Below are positions 45,336 through 54,897 of a stretch of 64,000 nt of DNA, in pieces (positions within the stretch are counted from its first letter, which is position 1; every line of letters begins with the position of its first letter). The notes beneath the pieces were generated by a model. It was not told where the DNA came from. It did no database searches and worked only from the letters and a program-made list of their open reading frames with translations. Source of the stretch: Pseudomonas sp. GOM7 (lineage in GTDB: Bacteria > Pseudomonadota > Gammaproteobacteria > Pseudomonadales > Pseudomonadaceae). The position numbers and the translations under genes are program-made. The DNA lies in assembly GCF_026723825.1 (NCBI RefSeq), contig NZ_CP113519.1, positions 62,001 through 126,000 of the forward strand. The letters are read 5' to 3'.

Positions 45336-45725
45336 TCAGATGGCCCCGTTTAACTGTTTGGCAGCAAAACGTTCAGGTGTGGGAGGACCATAGCGATTGC
45401 TCTGGCGTTGACCGGGCCAGATCAGCAGTAGCGGCCAGATCAGATTGATCAGTAGCACCCAGTAGCCGCTTCGACCCAGATCATGCAGGCGACGGACGCC
45501 AGCAGTTAGCGTGGCAACCCACCAGTAAAGGAAGGCGAAAAGAGCAAAGGAAGAGAGCACGTACTGCAGCCACATCGGATAGCTCTCGCCACTGATGGCA
45601 ACGAGCAGGAAGATCGGCCAGGCACTCCACACATGGAGCAACAGATACTTGAGTCGCCCAATTCTTCCGCTGGAAATCATTGGTTCCAGCAAGAACCACG
45701 AAATACGGCCCAGGAAATGCCTCAT
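45336..45725 (-). CDS. DUF805-family membrane protein inside the T6SS operon
   Basis: The predicted product has 129 residues with four hydrophobic segments. The phrase RLHDLGRSGYWVLL is the DUF805 signature, along with KYLLLHVWSAWPIFLL and LYWWVATLTAGVRRLHD. The start at 45725 is chosen because GGGAGAG lies five bases upstream; an alternative ATG at 45737 overlaps the stop of the regulator gene. Function of the family is unknown. It is not part of the standard H2-type set and may be an accessory insertion. Confidence 0.82.
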   Translation of the reverse strand: MRHFLGRISWFLLEPMISSGRIGRLKYLLLHVWSAWPIFLLVAISGESYPMWLQYVLSSFALFAFLYWWVATLTAGVRRLHDLGRSGYWVLLINLIWPLLLIWPGQRQSNRYGPPTPERFAAKQLNGAI

Positions 45726-45736
45726 GATCTCTCCCA

Positions 45737-47257
<1,521 letters not shown>

Positions 47258-47258
47258 C

Positions 47259-49859
47259 TCAGGCGAACTCGCAGATCACGGTGGAATCGGCATCCAGCGT
47301 GGCGTGCACGCGCTGCAGGCTTTCGCCGGCGGCCATGGCGTCGAGCAGGCGGTCGACCACCAGCGGCTGCAGGTGCTGGTCGATCAGGTGATCGATCAGG
47401 CGCGCGCCGCTGTCGCCATGGGTGCAGCGCTCGGCCAGGTGCTCGACCAGGCCGTCGCAATGGCTGAAAGCGAGCTGACGACGCGCCAGGCGCTCGCCGA
47501 AGCGGGCCAGCTTGAGGCCGACCAACTGACGCAGCAGGTCAGCGTCCATGGGGTAGTACGGCACCACGCGCATGCGCCCGAGCAGGGCAGGCTTGAAGTG
47601 CTGCGACAGTTGCGGGCGGATGGCCAGCTCCAGATCCTCGGCAGCCGGGCGCTCGCCGCCGGCACAGAGGCTGGCGATGCGATCGCTGGCCAGGTTGCTG
47701 GTCATCAGGATCAGGGTGTTGCGGAAGTTGATCTCGCGCCCTTCGCCGTCGTTGGCCACGCCCTTGTCGAAGATCTGGTAGAAGACGTTCATCACGTCCG
47801 GATCGGCCTTCTCCACCTCGTCGAGGAGGATCACCGAGTAGGGCTTCTGCCGTACCGCCTCGGTGAGCATGCCGCCTTCGCCATAGCCGACGTAGCCGGG
47901 CGGCGCGCCGATCAGCCGCGACACGGTGTGTTTTTCCTGAAACTCGGACATGTTGATCACGGTGAGGAAGCGCTCGCCGCCATATAGCAGGTCGGCCAGG
48001 GCCAGAGCGGTCTCGGTCTTGCCGACGCCGCTGGGGCCGACCAGGAGGAACACGCCCACCGGCGCATCGGGCTTGTTGAGGCCGGCGGCGGTGGCGCGCA
48101 TCGCCTTGTCCAGTGCCTGGATCGCTTGCTCCTGGCCGCGCACACGCTGGCGCAGGTCCTCGGCGAAGGTGATGACCTTGGTGTTGTGCTCGCGGGCCAG
48201 TTGACTCAGCGGCACGCCCGTCCAGTGGCTGATCACTTCGGCTACCAGGCGCGGGCAGACCTCGAAGCTGACCAGGCGCTCGCTGGCCTGGGCTGCGGCC
48301 AGCTCGGCCTGCAGCGCGCGCAGTTCGGCTTCCAGTTCTTCCAGGCTCGGGCGCGGTTCATCGCTGGCTTCTTCGTTGCCTGTCAGGCGGGCGGCGGCGC
48401 ATTGCTTGCGCTGTTCCAGCAGGCGTTCAGCCAGCTCGCGCTGCACGGCCCAGCGGGTTTCCAATTGTTCCAACTCGGCGCGGGCGACGACCAGGCGCTC
48501 TTCCAGGGCATCCAGGGCTTCATGGTCGATATTCAGACCGGCTTCCAGGTCGCGGCGCATGGCTTCACCCTGGCGCTCGCCCTCGGCGATCTCGCCGCGC
48601 AGGCGCTCCAGCGCCTCGGGGGCAGCAGCCAGGCTGATACGTACGCGGGCGCAGGCGGTGTCGAGCACGTCCACGGCCTTGTCCGGCAGTTGCCGACCGG
48701 CCAGGTAGCGCGCCGACAGTTCGGCGGCGGCGACCACCGCGTCGTCACGCAGGTAGATGCCGTGGCTCTTCTCGTACACCGGCGCCAGACCACGCAGAAT
48801 GGTCACCGCCTCGTCGACGGTGGGCTCGTGCAGTTGCACCGGCTGGAAGCGACGGGCCAGGGCCGGGTCCTTCTCGAAGTACTTCTTGTATTCGCTCCAG
48901 GTGGTGGCAGCGATGGTGCGCAGCTCGCCACGGGCCAGCGCTGGCTTGAGCAGGTTGGCGGCGTCGCCGCTGCCGGCCTGGCCACCGGCACCGATCAGGG
49001 TGTGGGCTTCGTCGATGAACAGGATGATCGGCTTGGGTGAGGCTTTCACCTCATCGATCACCCCTTGCAGGCGACGCTCGAACTCGCCCTTGACGCTGGC
49101 ACCGGCCTGCAGCAGGCCAAGATCCAGGCACAGCAGTTCGACGCCCTTGAGCACCTGCGGCACCTCGCCATTGGCGATGCGCAGGGCCAGGCCTTCGACG
49201 ATGGCGGTCTTGCCGACGCCGGCCTCGCCGACCACGATGGGGTTGTTCTTGCGTCGGCGGGCGAGGATGTCGACCATCTGGCGAATCGCGCCGTCGCGGC
49301 ACAGCACCGGGTCGAGCTTGCCGTCGCGGGCCTGCTGGGTGAAGTTGTGGGTGAAGCGCGCCAGGTTGGATTCGCCTGCGGCGGCCGGCTTGCCACCTGC
49401 GGCCTGCGGCTGCTGGCTGAGGGCGAAGTCGCGCAGGCGTTCGGCGTTGAGCTTGCCCAGCAGCGCCTGGTAGTGGCTGCCGGCATAGCGCATGGGGTTG
49501 CGCAGCAGGGCGAGGATCAGCGCGGCCTGGTCGACTTGATTGGCGCCCAGCTCCAGGTTGGCCACCAGCAGGGCATCCTGCAGCCACTGCACCAGCTCGG
49601 CACTGAATACCGGGTTGCGCGATTCGCTGTGCTCGCCGCGCGGTTGCAGGGCCTGGGCCAGCTCGCCAGCGTCCAGTTCGGCATCTTGCAGCGCGCGCGC
49701 CAGCAGGCTTTCCGGGCGCTCCAGCAGGCCCAGCAGCAGGTCTTCGACGAGAATCTTGTTGCCGCCGCGTACCACGCAGCGCTCGGCGGCCATCTCCAGA
49801 TCGCGTTTGCTCGCGGCGTCCAGGGCTTGAACCAGTTGTTGCAGATCGACGTTGATCAT
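47259..49859 (-). CDS. clpV: T6SS sheath-disassembly AAA+ ATPase ClpV (TssH)
   Basis: The predicted product has 866 residues. An N-terminal double-Clp-N domain precedes two AAA+ modules: Walker A GEAGVGKT at 211-218 and GPSGVGKT in the second half (about residue 610), with Walker B motifs ILFIDEAHTL and VILLDEVEKADPDV. A coiled-coil middle domain with RQGEAMRRDLEAGLNIDHEALDALEERL lies between. It recycles contracted TssB/TssC sheath. The ATG at 49859 has AAGGAAG upstream; a longer frame is unlikely. It lies 10 bases after tssG. Confidence 0.97.
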   Translation of the reverse strand: MINVDLQQLVQALDAASKRDLEMAAERCVVRGGNKILVEDLLLGLLERPESLLARALQDAELDAGELAQALQPRGEHSESRNPVFSAELVQWLQDALLVANLELGANQVDQAALILALLRNPMRYAGSHYQALLGKLNAERLRDFALSQQPQAAGGKPAAAGESNLARFTHNFTQQARDGKLDPVLCRDGAIRQMVDILARRRKNNPIVVGEAGVGKTAIVEGLALRIANGEVPQVLKGVELLCLDLGLLQAGASVKGEFERRLQGVIDEVKASPKPIILFIDEAHTLIGAGGQAGSGDAANLLKPALARGELRTIAATTWSEYKKYFEKDPALARRFQPVQLHEPTVDEAVTILRGLAPVYEKSHGIYLRDDAVVAAAELSARYLAGRQLPDKAVDVLDTACARVRISLAAAPEALERLRGEIAEGERQGEAMRRDLEAGLNIDHEALDALEERLVVARAELEQLETRWAVQRELAERLLEQRKQCAAARLTGNEEASDEPRPSLEELEAELRALQAELAAAQASERLVSFEVCPRLVAEVISHWTGVPLSQLAREHNTKVITFAEDLRQRVRGQEQAIQALDKAMRATAAGLNKPDAPVGVFLLVGPSGVGKTETALALADLLYGGERFLTVINMSEFQEKHTVSRLIGAPPGYVGYGEGGMLTEAVRQKPYSVILLDEVEKADPDVMNVFYQIFDKGVANDGEGREINFRNTLILMTSNLASDRIASLCAGGERPAAEDLELAIRPQLSQHFKPALLGRMRVVPYYPMDADLLRQLVGLKLARFGERLARRQLAFSHCDGLVEHLAERCTHGDSGARLIDHLIDQHLQPLVVDRLLDAMAAGESLQRVHATLDADSTVICEFA

Positions 49860-49869
49860 TTCATCTTCC

Positions 49870-50877
49870 TTAATGTGTTTTGCTGCCGAGCGTGACCAGG
49901 CCGTCGGCGTTTTCACGGCCAAGCCAGGTCGTCCACCCTAACAGGCAGGGATTTTCTTCGCCGATGCGCAGGTCACGAATTTCGTCTTGGCGCAGTTCCA
50001 GGCGGATGTCGTAGTCCAGCGGATCGCGCAGGGTGAAGCGCACCAGCGCGCACAGCGGCTGGTAACCCGTGCCGATCGGCAGGAACTCGTGAAAGCGTGT
50101 CCAGCCGAGCTGGCGCACGTGAATGCGGAATTTGCCGCCGCGGTCGCGCACATGCTCGCCGAGCACGGTGTCCTCGCCGAGCCGGCTGTTGGCCAGGCCG
50201 AGGCGATTGCGCTGTTCCTCCAGCACGGTGACCTGGCGCTCCAGGCACTGCTCGATGAACAGCTCGGCATGCTTGAAGTAGTAACGCAGCACCGACTCGA
50301 TCAGCGCCGCCGAGTGGGCACGCAGGCTGAGCAGGCCGAGGTAGGGCAGCAGGCGCTTCCAGTTCAGCTCCTGCGCCTGGCGGATCTGCTCGCTGCCAAG
50401 ACCGATCAGGGCGAACAGGTGTGCCGAGAAGGCGTCCACTGCACCGCTCTGGAAACAGGCGCGGTAGCGGTACTTCTTCCAGATCGGCAGCAACAGGCGC
50501 TGCAGGCGGTTGTTGAACAGGTCGAGGAAGTCGCGGGTCGGGTTGCCGTCCTCGCTGTCGCCCAGGGCCTGTTCGCTGTAGAACGCCGGCAGCGGCGAGC
50601 CGCCACCGAACAGGCCGACCAGGTTGACGCGCATGCGCGCGCGCAGCTCGCCGTGTTCCTCGAAGAACTGCACGCGGTCGATGTCGCTACCCGGGAAGCC
50701 CAGGCTCGGGTTGGCCTGGAACTCCAGATGCTCATAGAGGCGTTCCTCATCCAGATCCGGATGGGCCGCTGCAAGGCGCTCGAGCACCAGCTGTACGGCC
50801 TGAAACAGGCTGTATTCGCGGATACCCCGGCTGAGCCGATTCAGAGCAGGGGCTGTTGCCCCATGCGTGGCGTCCAT
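49870..50877 (-). CDS. tssG: T6SS baseplate protein TssG
   Basis: The predicted product has 335 residues, typical of TssG. It forms the wedge of the baseplate together with TssF. Core regions such as SLGFPGSDIDRVQFF and RVNLVGLFGGGSPLPAFYSEQ fit the family. It starts 37 bases inside tssF, so translation is coupled. Confidence 0.95.
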   Translation of the reverse strand: MDATHGATAPALNRLSRGIREYSLFQAVQLVLERLAAAHPDLDEERLYEHLEFQANPSLGFPGSDIDRVQFFEEHGELRARMRVNLVGLFGGGSPLPAFYSEQALGDSEDGNPTRDFLDLFNNRLQRLLLPIWKKYRYRACFQSGAVDAFSAHLFALIGLGSEQIRQAQELNWKRLLPYLGLLSLRAHSAALIESVLRYYFKHAELFIEQCLERQVTVLEEQRNRLGLANSRLGEDTVLGEHVRDRGGKFRIHVRQLGWTRFHEFLPIGTGYQPLCALVRFTLRDPLDYDIRLELRQDEIRDLRIGEENPCLLGWTTWLGRENADGLVTLGSKTH

Positions 50878-52631
50878 TTGTACGACTCTCCCTGTGTACT
50901 CTGTACGTGCAGCTCGTGGTAGCTGTTGAGACTGGCGTAGAGGGCGAAAAATTCATTGAGCACCGAAGCGAAGAGGAACAGATCGCCCTCGCCCAGGTAG
51001 CCTTCCGGGTTCATGACCAACTCGGTACGCACGCCACGCACCGGCAGACCGCGATGCAGGCGGTCGACATGGCGGTGGCCGATGCTCTTGAGGCCGCCGA
51101 GCAGGCGTTTGCTGACGCGCTCGGCATGCTGGTCGTAATAGCGCGGCAGGTCGTAGGTCTCGAGAATCACCTTGAGCGCCTCGACGTTGGCCAGCGACAG
51201 GTAGTTCAGCGACATGTTGGAAATCAGCTTCCACAGGAAGTCGCGGTGCAGCGGCGGTGCATAGCTCGGGGTGACCGCGCTGATATTGCGGAAGCTGAGA
51301 AAGTCCGGGGTGTCTTCGCTGGGCAGGCAGATATCGCCCAGGCGCAGTTGCCGTGGCAGGTTCTGGTTGGTGCATGTCAGCTCGATGGACAGCGTCTCGT
51401 GTTGCTCGAGGTTGTACAGGCCGAAGCTGAGCCAGGTCTCCAGGCCTTCGCCGAGCATCGACGGTTGCTGGCGCACGCTGTAGTGCGGGCGCGCCACCGG
51501 CACGTCGAAGCTGGGGTCGTGCTCGAACGACTCGAACGGCACGTACTCCTCGTAGCCCATGCCACCCGGCTTCCAGCCGGTCACGCAGTCCACCGAGAAC
51601 ACCCCGCAGTGCTGCGAGTCGTATTCGGCTGGCAGCAGCAGGTACTGATCCTGCTTGCCGTCGAGGCGGATCGGGATGGCGTCGTGCTTGAACAGATTGA
51701 CCACCGGCGTGCAGTACAGGCGCACGTTTTCCAAGGTCGGGCGGATGCGTTGCACGCCAGCCTTGTGGATATCGAAACGCAGCTCCAGGCTGCGTGCCTG
51801 CTTGAGCAGATCCTCGGGCAGGCCGTTGAGGGCGTCCAGGCCGAGCAGGTCGACGAAGAGGAATTTCTCCTGGAAGGCGAAATACTCCTGCAGGTAGCGG
51901 TAGCCACGGAAGGTGTTCAGCGGGTAGGGGATCAGCGCCTCGTCTTCGGCGAAGCCCACCGGCTGCACCTGCTCGGGCTTGAGCTGCAGGGTGCCGAGCG
52001 TCTGGCCGAAGGCATCCTGCATCGGCTTGCCGGCGGCATCGAGCAGCACCACCTGGATGCCGCCGAGGTTACGCAGCAGCGCCAGGTAGAGCATCTGGCC
52101 GATATAACGCTCGCCGGCCAGGTGCAGGCGCAGTTTGTTCAGGCCAATCTCGCCAATATGGCCGTCGGCCGTCATCGCCAGGCGCAGGCTGAGCAGTGCA
52201 CCGTCGCCCTTGACCGAATAATCCAGACCGTTCAGTGCCAGCGGCAGCACCTCGGTGGGGAAGCAGGTGCGAAAACGGCAGGTGACGTCCTCGACCGGCT
52301 TGGCCTCTACCGGCGTACCCCGTGCCACCGGCAGTGCCGGGCCAGGCCGGGTCAGCGGGTCGAATTGGAGCATGCTGAAGGCCGGCAGCGGGCGCATGTA
52401 GTTCGGCCACAGCAGGTGCATCAGCGAATGGGTCAGCTCCGGCAACTCGTCATCGAGCTTTTGCCGCAGGCGCCCGGAAAGGAAGGCGAAGCCTTCGAGC
52501 AGGCGCTCGACATCCGGATCACGCCCGGCCTGGCCGAGAAACGGCGCCAGCGCCGGGCTGCGCTCGGCGAAGCGCTTGCCCAGTTGGCGCAGGGCGGTGA
52601 GTTCGCTTTGGTAGTAGTGGTTGAAAGACAT
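50841..52631 (-). CDS. tssF: T6SS baseplate protein TssF
   Basis: The predicted product has 596 residues, normal for TssF (VasA/ImpG family). N-terminal SFNHYYQSELTALRQLGKRFAERSPALAPFL is diagnostic. AAGGATAGATAG precedes the ATG. The PAAR/toxin/immunity cassette and a short frame lie directly upstream, between it and tssE, where the H2-type operon normally has tssF adjacent. Confidence 0.95.
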   Translation of the reverse strand: MSFNHYYQSELTALRQLGKRFAERSPALAPFLGQAGRDPDVERLLEGFAFLSGRLRQKLDDELPELTHSLMHLLWPNYMRPLPAFSMLQFDPLTRPGPALPVARGTPVEAKPVEDVTCRFRTCFPTEVLPLALNGLDYSVKGDGALLSLRLAMTADGHIGEIGLNKLRLHLAGERYIGQMLYLALLRNLGGIQVVLLDAAGKPMQDAFGQTLGTLQLKPEQVQPVGFAEDEALIPYPLNTFRGYRYLQEYFAFQEKFLFVDLLGLDALNGLPEDLLKQARSLELRFDIHKAGVQRIRPTLENVRLYCTPVVNLFKHDAIPIRLDGKQDQYLLLPAEYDSQHCGVFSVDCVTGWKPGGMGYEEYVPFESFEHDPSFDVPVARPHYSVRQQPSMLGEGLETWLSFGLYNLEQHETLSIELTCTNQNLPRQLRLGDICLPSEDTPDFLSFRNISAVTPSYAPPLHRDFLWKLISNMSLNYLSLANVEALKVILETYDLPRYYDQHAERVSKRLLGGLKSIGHRHVDRLHRGLPVRGVRTELVMNPEGYLGEGDLFLFASVLNEFFALYASLNSYHELHVQSTQGESYKWTPRMGQQPLL

Positions 52632-52645
52632 CTATCTATCCTTGA

Positions 52646-52774
52646 TCAGTCGGAGCCATTGGTGGGTTCAACCAAATACTCGATCCATTCATCGCTGGCC
52701 TCGTGTTGTTTCAGGTAGGCCATGCGGACTTCATCGGAGGCGTGTTGCCAAAGAGGCATACAAAGCGATGACAT
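52646..52774 (-). CDS. Short orphan reading frame between the immunity gene and tssF
   Basis: A 42-codon frame with plausible protein content (ASDEVRMAYLKQHEASDEWI) ends 15 bases before tssF. Upstream it stays open in the same frame through the end of the immunity gene, without a start codon, while the ATG that overlaps the immunity stop (TAATG) is in another frame. It could be a small gene, or a frameshifted remnant. Confidence 0.35.
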   Translation of the reverse strand: MSSLCMPLWQHASDEVRMAYLKQHEASDEWIEYLVEPTNGSD

Positions 52775-52802
52775 ACCAAAGCTGTAACTTTTTGCAGGCT
52801 CA

Positions 52803-53144
52803 TTACTTACTCCCCAACATGCTTTTGGCTTTGGGGGTACACCAAGTGCTGACGTCGTCCCTCTGAAAGCCTGGGCAAGGCTGATCCTTGCTCATCAGCA
52901 GGTATTCGCGCCCTGGCTCATAGGTGAAGTGGTAGTAGTTGTCGTTGTCTTCGGCATAGAGCCAGTACGAGCTTGATCCCTCGTTGATGACATAAGGATC
53001 GAGAGTGAAGATCGAGGCCTCTTTGGGTACGAAGTTCTCGCGATCCATAACTAGCATCAAGCCATTGCCGACCACTCGGGTGAACAGCAGCACGCCCAGC
53101 AGGACGGCCGCTATGGCCAGAAAGACAGCGCGTTTAGCGTTCAT
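52803..53144 (-). CDS. Candidate immunity protein of the PAAR-linked toxin (membrane-anchored)
   Basis: The predicted product has 113 residues. A hydrophobic signal-anchor (AVFLAIAAVLLGVLLF, about 5-21) is followed by a soluble domain with two Cys (PCPGF, TWCTP). This fits a periplasmic-facing protector of the inner membrane. Its start overlaps the end of the lysozyme-like gene by 11 bases. The family is unrecognised; immunity is inferred from position, coupling and topology. Confidence 0.68.
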   Translation of the reverse strand: MNAKRAVFLAIAAVLLGVLLFTRVVGNGLMLVMDRENFVPKEASIFTLDPYVINEGSSSYWLYAEDNDNYYHFTYEPGREYLLMSKDQPCPGFQRDDVSTWCTPKAKSMLGSK

Positions 53145-53958
53145 AGAAATACAAAGTCGCGGCGCCCGTTTTGGCGCGATCAAGAAGATCCATGGCATCG
53201 CTGGCGTATTTTTCGGCCAGAGGGCCTGAGCCGTTGTAGCCACCGATAACCGCCTTCAGTTCCTGCTCTGTCAGGCTGCCCTTGTGGCAGGGGGTGCCGG
53301 TCACGCGGTCAATCAGTTCGCGCAGGTGGGCGGCGGCGTAGTAGAGGTCAGCCTTCCAGTCGTCGCCGGGAATGCGGGTGTCTTGGTTGTAACCGAAGAT
53401 GCGGTACTGGACGTCCTCCGGCATGGGCCGCTTGCAGTAGTAGTTTTCGGTATAGGTTGCAGCCTTTCGTAGCGTGTTACGGCTCATGTTGACGAAGCCG
53501 CTAGAACTGCCGGCGATCCTGTCCGGAACGATGTCGAATGCGACCTCGTCGACGATGGCGAGAAAGGTGGTGAGCGAGCGCTCACCGAACTGCAGGGCCT
53601 GCAGTGTCTTGCTGGCTCCGGGGCCGTTCTCCTGTTGCAATATCACCGCAAGCAGGATGTGGGGAATGCCATGGTATTTGGCGGCATCCCTGATCCAGCC
53701 GCGAATTTCGGAGTCCGAGAATTCGGTTCTGAGAACTTCGTTACCCTCGGGGGCATACCACATGATCTGCAGGGGCGAGGGCAGGTCGCCCGTATAACTG
53801 GGTACGCTCGCGTACTCGTGAAGGGTGGTCACTTCCTGGCCAGTACAGCGACAGTACGACAGCACTTCCGGTTCGGTTTGCTGCACCTCTGTCGAGGTGG
53901 ACGTACCCGCTTTGACGTAGGTGACACCGTCTTTCTGTCGGGTGGGTTGATCGGCCAT
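53134..53958 (-). CDS. PAAR-linked lysozyme-like candidate effector
   Basis: The predicted product has 274 residues without a signal peptide. The pattern of a lysozyme/lytic-transglycosylase fold can be traced: LAVILQQENG with the catalytic Glu110, GFVNMS at 154-159, AAHLRELID near 209-217, and IGGYNGSGPLAEKYASDAM around 238-256 (the YNG...YA motif). This suggests a peptidoglycan muramidase. It follows the PAAR gene by 11 bases with GGAGG upstream, and overlaps a membrane-anchored immunity candidate. It is likely loaded on PAAR for delivery to the periplasm. Cys36 and Cys38 lie before the domain. Confidence 0.72.
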   Translation of the reverse strand: MADQPTRQKDGVTYVKAGTSTSTEVQQTEPEVLSYCRCTGQEVTTLHEYASVPSYTGDLPSPLQIMWYAPEGNEVLRTEFSDSEIRGWIRDAAKYHGIPHILLAVILQQENGPGASKTLQALQFGERSLTTFLAIVDEVAFDIVPDRIAGSSSGFVNMSRNTLRKAATYTENYYCKRPMPEDVQYRIFGYNQDTRIPGDDWKADLYYAAAHLRELIDRVTGTPCHKGSLTEQELKAVIGGYNGSGPLAEKYASDAMDLLDRAKTGAATLYFYER

Positions 53959-53969
53959 CTCGCGCCTCC

Positions 53970-54473
53970 TCAGAATTCGATGAAAACTTCGAGCGGCTCG
54001 GCCGCGCCGTGCGGTGCCAGGCGATGCGTCATCCCCTGCGTATCCGTCACCCCGGCCTCTTCGCTTCCGTCCTGACGAACGATCAGATAGCGGGTGTTGG
54101 CCAGTGGATCCCCGAGGCTATTGGTGAGCTGGTACTGAGCATCGAAGCTGCCCGGGAAGGACAGTGTTGATGGCGAAACGAATGAGGCGGCGGAGTGTGC
54201 CGTGCCAATCAACACCGTCCCCGACCCACTCACCACCACATTGCCGTGACTCCCCACACTCCCCACCACTGCCGCCGGCTTGCCGTTGATCAGCACGGTA
54301 GGAATTACCGCGCCGGACATGGCGCCGCCGCAGGCGGAAGGGTCACCCATGCGCGCAGCCGGCAGGCTGTCGAACAGCACGTCGGGCGAACCGGCGGCGA
54401 TCGGGTTGGTGCCGTGGCCGGGAATCGGGCAGGCGGTGGGGTCGCTCAGGCGGGCGGCGGGTTTACCGGACAT
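53970..54473 (-). CDS. PAAR-domain spike-tip protein with a C-terminal beta extension
   Basis: The predicted product has 167 residues. Residues 1-92 form a PAAR domain: repeats of P-x-x-R/RLSDPT, GTNPIAAGSPDVLFD, SLPAARMGDPSACGG, and TVLINGKPAAVVGSVGSHG, with three conserved His/Cys for zinc (Cys14, His18, Cys46 and others). The C-terminal 70 residues (FDAQYQLTNSLGDPLANTRYLIV) form a beta domain used in related PAAR proteins to dock cargo. Its start lies 11 bases inside tssE. Confidence 0.88.
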   Translation of the reverse strand: MSGKPAARLSDPTACPIPGHGTNPIAAGSPDVLFDSLPAARMGDPSACGGAMSGAVIPTVLINGKPAAVVGSVGSHGNVVVSGSGTVLIGTAHSAASFVSPSTLSFPGSFDAQYQLTNSLGDPLANTRYLIVRQDGSEEAGVTDTQGMTHRLAPHGAAEPLEVFIEF

Positions 54474-54891
54474 GTGAGGCTCCTGGGTTGACCTTGACCT
54501 GACCGCTGCCATCCAGGCTCGCGGAGAAACTGACCTGGCGCTTGATGCCGTCCATTTCCAACATGGCGTCGATGGCGAAGGCCTGACGCAATGGGTCATG
54601 GGTGCGCGGCAGGGATATCACCCGCACCTGGGTCAGTCTCGGTTCGTACGCTTCGATGAAGCGTTCGATGGCGATACGCGCCTGCTGCAGCGAGTCGTGC
54701 AGCGACAGGCGCATATCGTTCAAATCGGGCAACCCGTAGTCGGGCAGCGTTTGCACGCTGCCCGCACGGGTGCTGAGCATCTTGGCCAGATGGGCAGCCA
54801 CCGAGGCCATGGCGGCGACCTCGCGGCTCCAGCCGGCACGTTGGCCGGCCTCGCCACCGAGGCGCTCGAACAGGCTGCCGTATCCGTTCAT
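54463..54891 (-). CDS. tssE: T6SS baseplate protein TssE
   Basis: The predicted product has 142 residues of the gp25-like lysozyme-derived family (enzymatically inactive in T6SS). RVISLPRTHDPLRQAFAIDAMLE at the C-terminus matches. It lies six bases after tssC. The PAAR gene begins within its end. Confidence 0.92.
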   Translation of the reverse strand: MNGYGSLFERLGGEAGQRAGWSREVAAMASVAAHLAKMLSTRAGSVQTLPDYGLPDLNDMRLSLHDSLQQARIAIERFIEAYEPRLTQVRVISLPRTHDPLRQAFAIDAMLEMDGIKRQVSFSASLDGSGQVKVNPGASHVR

Positions 54892-54897
54892 CGATGC

